A stretch of 60,660 bases of DNA from CAYTUI01 sp964441335 (GTDB lineage Bacteria > Patescibacteriota > Patescibacteriia > UBA1558 > 2-01-FULL-52-15), in assembly GCA_964441335.1 (NCBI GenBank), contig CAYTUI010000002.1, forward strand, positions 1 to 60,660. The letters are read 5' to 3'. The notes beneath the pieces are model-generated. The model saw nothing but the letters and a program-made list of their open reading frames with translations, searched no databases and was not told where the DNA came from. Shown here piece after piece: positions 54,845-60,660 of this stretch (positions are counted from its first letter, which is position 1; every line of letters starts with the position of its first letter). Both the position numbers and the translations under genes were made by a program.

Positions 54845-56117
54845 AGAATTACCAAAATACTCAGTTGACGCTGAGTGGTTTTCAGTTAGTAAGGCGCATT
54901 TAATGGCCGAACTTCGGGTTAAGAAACAGGAGAGAGCCTTTTACCAATTAACAATGGTTGAAAAGTTTAGAATGTTTATGCTGAAAGCGACTCGGAAATT
55001 AGTTCCTTCTCCTGTTAAAGTTGGCTCTTTAGCGGTCCTTCTGTTATTTGCTTCTTCTACTGCTGTGATTGCTCAAGCGGCCGTGCCGGGTGAATTTCTC
55101 TGGCCGGTAAAATTATCTATGGAAAAAGCCGAGTTAATCTTAACTACTGATCCTGTGTCGGAAGCGGAAATTTCTATCAGACACGCCAATAAGAGATTAA
55201 AGGAGCTAGAAGTATTAGCCTCCAAGGATTTGGATACAGTGGCTAAACAACAAGCTATCTCTCAAGTTATCAGACAGTTGGAGAGAAATATGGTAGCGGC
55301 CGACAGTAGTTTGAAACTGGCACAGACAGGCAGTTCCGATAAGAATAGAACGGCCGGTTTGGCTCGTAATTTGTCACGAAGCGCTAATTCTACAGCCAAA
55401 GTCTTAAAACAACAGGCTAAAGATATTGCCGGGGTAGTAATTGTTGATGGTAAGGTTATTTTCAGCGCCCCGGAAGAAAATAATAATCTGTACCAGACAG
55501 TTAAAGTTAATAAGAATAGCGGTATTGATTTGGAGCAGGAGATTAAAAATTACACCGAACAAAAGGATTCTGTAGTGGTGGCGTTAACAGAAGTTATTGA
55601 GACTAATAAGGATATGGCTGATAAGGCGCTGAATACCATTCTAGAAACCAGTGATGAAGAGCAGTTGCTGACTGAAGCTGATCTGCAGGAGTTGATTAAA
55701 CAGCAGATAACCGACCAGGAAGCAGATTTAGTTGATGTGCAAGCCGCCGCTAACAGCATAAATAGTAACGATTTCATCAAAAAGATATTAAACGGTGAGG
55801 AAAATCGAGTGACTATTGCTGATATAAACGGTATTAAGTCTAATCCTAAGAATTCTGCAATTATCTTGGAACAGGCAAAAGTCTTGTTAGCTGAAAATAA
55901 GGTTGTGGAAGCTCAAATCAGAGTAGAGGAAAGTAAGGTTATTTTAGACAAAACTGTTGAGGTTCTTTCAAAGATTGGGTCGGTTGTGGTGGAGAATAAA
56001 GTACCAGTGGAAACAGAGGTAAAAACACCGCCAGTCGCTAAACCTGGAGAAATTACCATTCAAACAGTTAATATTCAGACGCCATCAAGTTCCAGTAGCT
56101 CGCAGGTATTAAAATAA
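54813..56117 (+). CDS. DUF5667-type membrane protein, putative anti-sigma partner
   Basis: 434 residues. A cytosolic N terminus (~1-70), one TM helix (~71-93, VGSLAVLLLFASSTAVIAQAA), then PGEFLWPVKLSMEKAELILTTDPVSEAEISIRHANKRLKELE, which is the pattern I know as DUF5667, a domain often encoded behind ECF sigma genes. The long external part is helical and ends in a Pro/Ser-rich tail. A role in sensing envelope stress and holding the sigma factor through its N terminus is inferred from position. The large overlap with the sigma gene supports coupling. Confidence 0.75.
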   Translation: MTVLHKLSKIKELPKYSVDAEWFSVSKAHLMAELRVKKQERAFYQLTMVEKFRMFMLKATRKLVPSPVKVGSLAVLLLFASSTAVIAQAAVPGEFLWPVKLSMEKAELILTTDPVSEAEISIRHANKRLKELEVLASKDLDTVAKQQAISQVIRQLERNMVAADSSLKLAQTGSSDKNRTAGLARNLSRSANSTAKVLKQQAKDIAGVVIVDGKVIFSAPEENNNLYQTVKVNKNSGIDLEQEIKNYTEQKDSVVVALTEVIETNKDMADKALNTILETSDEEQLLTEADLQELIKQQITDQEADLVDVQAAANSINSNDFIKKILNGEENRVTIADINGIKSNPKNSAIILEQAKVLLAENKVVEAQIRVEESKVILDKTVEVLSKIGSVVVENKVPVETEVKTPPVAKPGEITIQTVNIQTPSSSSSSQVLK

Positions 56118-56783
56118 TTTGTTTTTTTGACAGTTGAAATAGTTGCTATTGTTGTTAACCCTTCTTATTTTGTCGTTAAATTTGTTTTGAACTAATTCCT
56201 CAACAAATTCGGGATTGAGTTTGAAACAAGTATACGAAAATTAACAAACAAGCAAAGCAAACGCAGACGAATACGCGCGACCTCCTTCTAAATCGGGAGA
56301 CAGATTGGTTAAGGTTTTAGCTTCTTGCCCCATGCAGGAGTAACCTGCTTTAAAAGCAGCCTGGTCATTCGACCGGGCGCTGGCCGGAAGCTATGCCCCT
56401 TAACTGATGCCCAGTTAAGTTTATTTAGCCTAGCTAAATGAGCTTGACGGGGGGTTAGGCATCTACCATGGATAGAGATGTTTAACTTCGTAAATCCGTT
56501 GATCGGATTGTGCGCGCGCATTAAGGGCGTTTGCTATACCGTTTCTGCTGATTTTATTAGTAGGACGGTCCATTGTTATATAGCCCTCTGGGTTTATATA
56601 ACAATCTAATAAATCGTTTCTTTATACTAGATTGTCGTTAAATTAGTTATCTACTCCATTGGGTCTTTTGATCGCCAAGGTCGTCATCCTGCCTACTGGG
56701 CGGGGTGGATCGGAAGATACTAGTGATTCAGGGCAGATAATTAATGACGTTTAGTTAAGGAAACGTTAAGGAGAAAATCCTAA
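56118..56783 (+). promoter_or_regulatory. long structured 5' leader of the S-layer-like gene
   Basis: 666 bp with no convincing ORF but many hairpins: GCAGG/CCTGC (~56334-56348), CCTGGTC/GACCGGG (~56359-56377), CTTAACT/AGTTAAG (~56399-56419), TTTAGC/GCTAAA (~56423-56438) and a 10-bp TTGTTATATA/TATATAACAA stem (~56572-56604). TTGACA at 56128-56133 has no good -10 partner at 17 bp. Long stable leaders are typical of S-layer genes, so this may stabilise the mRNA or regulate translation. I recognise no known riboswitch. Confidence 0.5.
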
Positions 56784-59700
56784 ATGCATAATCTAACTAA
56801 GAAAATTTTCGTCAGTTTGGTGACAGTCACATTGGCGGTTTGGACAATTGCCCCGGCAGGAGTTCAGGTTGCTAAGGCTTTATCAGCCGGTGACTTAGTC
56901 AAAGGACCAAATTCCGATGCAGTTTACTACATTGGTGCTGACGCGAAGAAATATGTCTTCCCAGATGCGAAAACATATTTCACTTGGTACAAGAATTTCG
57001 ATGCAGTTAAGACTGTCACCGTTACCGAGCTTGATGCTTATAACGACGGCGGTGCTGTAACTTATCGACCAGGTACCAAGATGGTTACTACAGTTGATAC
57101 CAACAAAGTATACGCTGTAGAGCCGGGCGGAGTTCTTCGCTGGGTTCCAGATGAAGCTACCGCTTTAGCTCTCTACGGTTCCAATTGGAACAAGAGAATC
57201 AATGACGTTATCCCAGGTTACTTTTCTAGCACTTACACCTTAGGTGCTACTTTGGGTTCAACCTTTCCATCAGGATCTTTGATCCAGAAGACAGGTGAAG
57301 CCACTATCTACTATGTAGATGGTACTGAAATCAGACCGTTTGCCACAGGCGATGCCTTTGAAGCTAATGGTTTTGACTTCGGTTGGGTCGTCACAGTGAG
57401 CAGCTTAACCGGTTACACAACCGGTAGCTCAATCACAGGCGAAGAATCTGAATTGTCTTCAATTCAGGCTTCTGCCAACATTCCAGTAGCCGCTGGTACT
57501 TTATCAGTATCTTTGGCTTCTGATACACCGACTTCAGGTATGGCTGTTGGAAGTGCCGCTCGTTTACCATTCACCAAGATTAAATTAACAACCGGTGATA
57601 ATCCGGTGACGATTGATCAGATGGTGGTAAAGAGAGGCGGCTTAGCCCAAGATGCAGCTTTTGCTTCTGTTGATATTTTGGATGGCGATACCATGATTCC
57701 TTTTGATGCCAATTCCAAGACTTTCAGTTCAGATCATACTGCTAGCTTCAATAAGGATCTGACAATTGCGGCCAACACCACCAAATACATTTACTTGGCA
57801 GGTAATATGGCTGCAAACACAGCAAGTAATACTGTCAGCGGCCTATATAACTATGCTGGTGAAGCCCCGGCTTTGGGATTAAGCGCAATTACTTTAACTG
57901 TCGGTTCAACACTGAATGGTACTTTACCAATATTCGGTAATTACCAAACCAATAATGGAACTATCTTAATTGGTACAGCTACAGTCTCCAATGGTTCATA
58001 TAGAAATTCTACATCAACATTGGAAGTCGGTAAGAAGGATTACACCTTCTTCTCATTCTCTGTTGCGTCTGCAACTGAAGATGGCAGTTTTAGCCAAGTC
58101 TCTGTTTATCAAGAAGGTACAGCTGAATTAGGTACAGATTTGATGAATTTCAGACTATTGCGTGACGCTTCACAAGTTGCTATCGGAACAGTTGATGGTA
58201 AATACATTAACTTCAGCTTTGCTCCAATCACCATTCCTAAGGGTCAAACTTATCAGTTCATAGTGAGAGCTGATGTTGAGGGTGGCTCGGCTAGAACTGT
58301 TGATTTGGGTATCTATAGATCCACTGACCTGTTAGTTAAAGGTGGTACCTTTGGGTTTAACATTACCCCGACTTATTCAGGTATAGGTTCCAGCGCCAAC
58401 AAGCCAGTAATGAGCGACAATACATTTTCTTTAGGCAATGGTACCTTGACTGTTGAACGAAGTTCTACAGTTGGTTCTGAAAACATTGCTGTTGGCAATG
58501 ATCAGGTCTTAGGTGCTTTCAAGTTCACTGTTAAAGGTGAACCAATGGATATCACCGCTTTGACCTTGACTATTACCTCTTCAACAACCGGAACAATTAC
58601 CGAGGATGCCTTAGCCGGTGTTAAATTGGTCAATGCTAGTGGCGCTTCTGTTGCTGGTCCGACCGATGTTACTAACAATGCCTTGACAGTCATCTTTACT
58701 GACACCTTTACTTTGCCAGTCGGTGAAACTGTCTTGAAAGTTGTCGGTAATATGGCAACTGCCGGTGGTTGGACTTCAAATGACACAATTTATGCCAGTT
58801 TGAATACCCCAGCCAGCAAGATAACTGCCGAAGGTCAGACAACCGGTAATGCTATTACCGCTTCTCCGGCCAGTTTGATAAGTACCAATACCCAGACTGT
58901 GAAAGCCGCTAAATTGACAGTTACTAGAAACAGCTTACCAGCCAGTGGTACTATCGTTAACGGCCAGCAGGATGTTGTCTTATCATCTTGGAATTTTAAC
59001 TCTAATGATTCCGGTGAAGACGTTCGCATTACTAGCATCTTGTGGGCCGCTTCCTCAACCGATGTCACTAACTTGACAGTTAAAGTTGACGGCACCGCGG
59101 TTACTCCAATTAACGATGCTCCGACAGCCGGTGACGGTCAGACATCCACCTTTGCCTTTGATACTCCGATTGTTATTACCAAGGGCACTTCAAAGACCAT
59201 TACTTTGATTGGTGATGTTGGCACGACTATTGCTGCCAACGATGCCGTTCAGTTCGGTTTGACTGACGGCACTGCTTCTATTGTGGCTGCTGGTGTTTCC
59301 ACCGGTAATGCCGCTACAGAAACCTTAACAGCTGATAACGGTCCATTATTGACCATTTCTGCCGCTGGCGCGGTTACCGTTAATACCGGTACCAACCCAA
59401 GCTCGGCCTTGGTCAGAGCCGGCGCCACCGGTGTAACCTTTGGTTATGTCAAATTTGACGCTGTCTATGAGGACTTAGACTTGGATAACCTGACAGTTCA
59501 TCTGGCTGACGGTGGAGTCACCGGTACAGCCGCTGGTACTTACCAGGATTTGACTACCGTTTATATTATGAACGGCGCGGCCACTTTGGGCTCTGTCAGT
59601 ATTCCATCAACCAGTTATCATCAGTTTACCTTCTCCAACGGTACCTTAACTGTACCTAAAGATGGTTCAGTCACCTTAACCTTGAAAGCCGATGTCGGTG

Positions 59701-60506
59701 GTATCAGCTCTACAGCTGATGATTCTCCAGCCACTCCGGCTGCCGATGTTAAGTTAGGTTTAGGCGGTACTGACGGCTTTAAGTTTACTGGTTCTGGTTC
59801 AAACACTGCCGCTTCTGAAACTTACAATGGTTCCACCACTTCAGGTATGGTCATTCATAAGGCTATTCCAACAGTCACTATGGCTGCCGGTCAGTCTGCT
59901 TTGACCAACGGTGGTGTTGATTTATTGAAGTTCACTGTGGCTGCTGAAGCAGGCGGCAATAGCGTATTGCTTTACCGCTCAACTTTTGAGATCACCTCTG
60001 GTGGTGGTACTGATACCACAATTACTGGCTGTATCTTGAAAGATTCCAGCAATAATACTGTTGGTGCTTCTACTAACCCAACAGTCTTAACAACTGGTGC
60101 CGGAAGCTTAGTCACCTTCGTCTATGACAATCCTGATATTTCCGTTGGAGATACTAAGGAAGCTATAGAAGTTGGTGCTGGTTCCAGCAAGGCTTTAACC
60201 TTACGCTGTACCATTGCTAACGCAGGTACTGGTGACTATGTCGCTGTATCACTATTAGGTGATGCCGCTTCGTCAACACTTGCCGCTAGCCATGGTACTC
60301 CGGCTGCTACAGGTCAGAACCTAGCTGATGCTTGGTCCGCTTATAACAATGGTAACTTCATCTGGTCCGATAACTTCAAGAGTAGAGGTTTGACAACCGA
60401 CGGTGCTAATGCTACTGCCTACGGTCAGTGGTACAACGGTTACCTCGTAAGTGGTTTAGGCTCTGCAGTAACGACTACAGCTGTCTCTGTTGCTTGGTCA
60501 AGTTAA
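56784..60506 (+). CDS. S-layer-like surface protein (1240 aa)
   Basis: An N-terminal signal peptide (~1-34, ...VAKALSAGD), then three repeats of the YYIG/KKYVFP/TWY domain (~38-235: VYYIGADAKKYVFPDAKTYFTWY, NKVYAVEPGGVLRWV, IYYVDGTEIRPFATGDAF), then ~1000 residues of beta-sandwich repeats rich in Thr, Ser, Gly and Ala with very few Cys. Residues ~551-850 match the protein at 21418. AAGGAG upstream, a long structured leader, strong codon bias and a perfect 14-bp terminator all fit a very abundant surface protein. S-layer function is inferred; there is no SLH domain, so anchoring would be by the N-terminal domain. Confidence 0.85.
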   Translation: MHNLTKKIFVSLVTVTLAVWTIAPAGVQVAKALSAGDLVKGPNSDAVYYIGADAKKYVFPDAKTYFTWYKNFDAVKTVTVTELDAYNDGGAVTYRPGTKMVTTVDTNKVYAVEPGGVLRWVPDEATALALYGSNWNKRINDVIPGYFSSTYTLGATLGSTFPSGSLIQKTGEATIYYVDGTEIRPFATGDAFEANGFDFGWVVTVSSLTGYTTGSSITGEESELSSIQASANIPVAAGTLSVSLASDTPTSGMAVGSAARLPFTKIKLTTGDNPVTIDQMVVKRGGLAQDAAFASVDILDGDTMIPFDANSKTFSSDHTASFNKDLTIAANTTKYIYLAGNMAANTASNTVSGLYNYAGEAPALGLSAITLTVGSTLNGTLPIFGNYQTNNGTILIGTATVSNGSYRNSTSTLEVGKKDYTFFSFSVASATEDGSFSQVSVYQEGTAELGTDLMNFRLLRDASQVAIGTVDGKYINFSFAPITIPKGQTYQFIVRADVEGGSARTVDLGIYRSTDLLVKGGTFGFNITPTYSGIGSSANKPVMSDNTFSLGNGTLTVERSSTVGSENIAVGNDQVLGAFKFTVKGEPMDITALTLTITSSTTGTITEDALAGVKLVNASGASVAGPTDVTNNALTVIFTDTFTLPVGETVLKVVGNMATAGGWTSNDTIYASLNTPASKITAEGQTTGNAITASPASLISTNTQTVKAAKLTVTRNSLPASGTIVNGQQDVVLSSWNFNSNDSGEDVRITSILWAASSTDVTNLTVKVDGTAVTPINDAPTAGDGQTSTFAFDTPIVITKGTSKTITLIGDVGTTIAANDAVQFGLTDGTASIVAAGVSTGNAATETLTADNGPLLTISAAGAVTVNTGTNPSSALVRAGATGVTFGYVKFDAVYEDLDLDNLTVHLADGGVTGTAAGTYQDLTTVYIMNGAATLGSVSIPSTSYHQFTFSNGTLTVPKDGSVTLTLKADVGGISSTADDSPATPAADVKLGLGGTDGFKFTGSGSNTAASETYNGSTTSGMVIHKAIPTVTMAAGQSALTNGGVDLLKFTVAAEAGGNSVLLYRSTFEITSGGGTDTTITGCILKDSSNNTVGASTNPTVLTTGAGSLVTFVYDNPDISVGDTKEAIEVGAGSSKALTLRCTIANAGTGDYVAVSLLGDAASSTLAASHGTPAATGQNLADAWSAYNNGNFIWSDNFKSRGLTTDGANATAYGQWYNGYLVSGLGSAVTTTAVSVAWSS

Positions 60507-60567
60507 TTAGAATTACTAATCTAACTTACTAGTAATACATTGAAAACTCTCTAGAGTAAGTAAATGG

Positions 60568-60597
60568 ATCCCGCCCGGTCAAATGACCGGGCGGGAT
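60568..60597 (+). terminator. strong terminator of the S-layer-like gene
   Basis: A 14-bp perfect stem, ATCCCGCCCGGTCA (60568-60581) with TGACCGGGCGGGAT (60584-60597), a 2-nt loop and a T-containing tail. CTCTAGAG just upstream (60547-60556) adds a short palindrome. Confidence 0.88.
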
Positions 60598-60660
60598 TGA
60601 GTTTAATTACAGTATCTGTGAGGAATTGAAAGATTTTTAAACTACTCTAAATTCTTGATC

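Noticed and set aside
56309..56521. Minus-strand ORF in the S-layer leader
   Set aside because: Arises from the hairpin-rich leader; no coding character.
1..60660. UGA recoding (as in Gracilibacteria/Absconditabacteria)
   Set aside because: TGA acts as a normal stop, for example in the uppP and CMP-kinase-like genes, and no conserved domain runs through TGA.

Overview
The window reads as a chromosome segment of a Candidate Phyla Radiation (Patescibacteria) bacterium, probably in the Parcubacteria sphere. This rests on overall character: a compact, A+T-rich genome, many genes without Shine-Dalgarno sites, a minimal-type gene set, surface proteins that share one 'YYIG..KKY.F......TWY' domain, and many orphans. 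The genetic code looks standard, since TAA, TAG and TGA all end recognisable genes. One tRNA (Glu, CUC) is present. There is no rRNA, CRISPR array, transposase or integrase.

Layout. 1-6.6 kb: an alpha/beta hydrolase, an acyl-CoA synthetase and a PLP alpha-oxoamine synthase (an unexpected lipid-type trio for CPR), then a large sensor kinase. 6.6-11.7 kb: an accessory region with a putative small RNA gene, a frameshifted GTP cyclohydrolase II-like gene, a CMP-kinase-like gene, a zinc-ribbon protein, a YbaK-like deacylase, a possible Cys-His-Asp enzyme, a methyltransferase and a HEIMH protein broken by an in-frame TAG. 11.7-19.2 kb: a 2365-residue secreted SpvB/RHS polymorphic toxin with its probable immunity gene. 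19.2-22.7 kb: an SPFH protein behind a long RNA hairpin, then two surface proteins that look like a split version of the giant S-layer-type protein at the end of the window. 23.8-31.5 kb: pgk, SIMPL, eno, two tandem phosphoglycerate mutases and mutM. 31.8-36.1 kb: PAP2-like, uppP, ddl, a sugar-nucleotide transferase and mltG. 37.8-39.1 kb: rplJ-rplL behind an L10 leader. 39.1-43.7 kb: a degenerate PP2C-like membrane protein, a regulator, a hydrolase and a TsaB-like protein. 43.9-48.9 kb: the division/cell wall cluster mraZ-rsmH-ftsL-ftsI-murF. 49-53.9 kb: tRNA-Glu, uppS, membrane proteins and a HtrA-like protein without its catalytic triad. 54.2-60.6 kb: an ECF sigma factor, a DUF5667-type protein, and a 1240-residue S-layer-like protein with a 0.66-kb structured leader.

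Three layers of structure are not explained by the genes. (1) Phase-coherent heptamer arrays (TAGCTAC-like and CATTACC-like) fill about a dozen spacers, often right up to a start codon. (2) Five G+C-rich orphan genes each form a self-contained unit (TTGAC(A/C)-17 bp-TATAAT-like promoter, AGGAG/GGAGG site, ORF, strong terminator) between A+T-rich operons. One is bracketed by a perfect 40-bp direct repeat, which suggests a mobile single-gene cassette, and its protein is an internal duplication of a sigma-region-4-like HTH module. (3) Three 24-bp palindromes share a central CTYGCGAG octamer while their arms differ and still pair.

Together the genes describe a small fermentative cell with lower glycolysis, its own peptidoglycan and undecaprenyl-phosphate machinery, an S-layer-like surface, and a large contact-type toxin.
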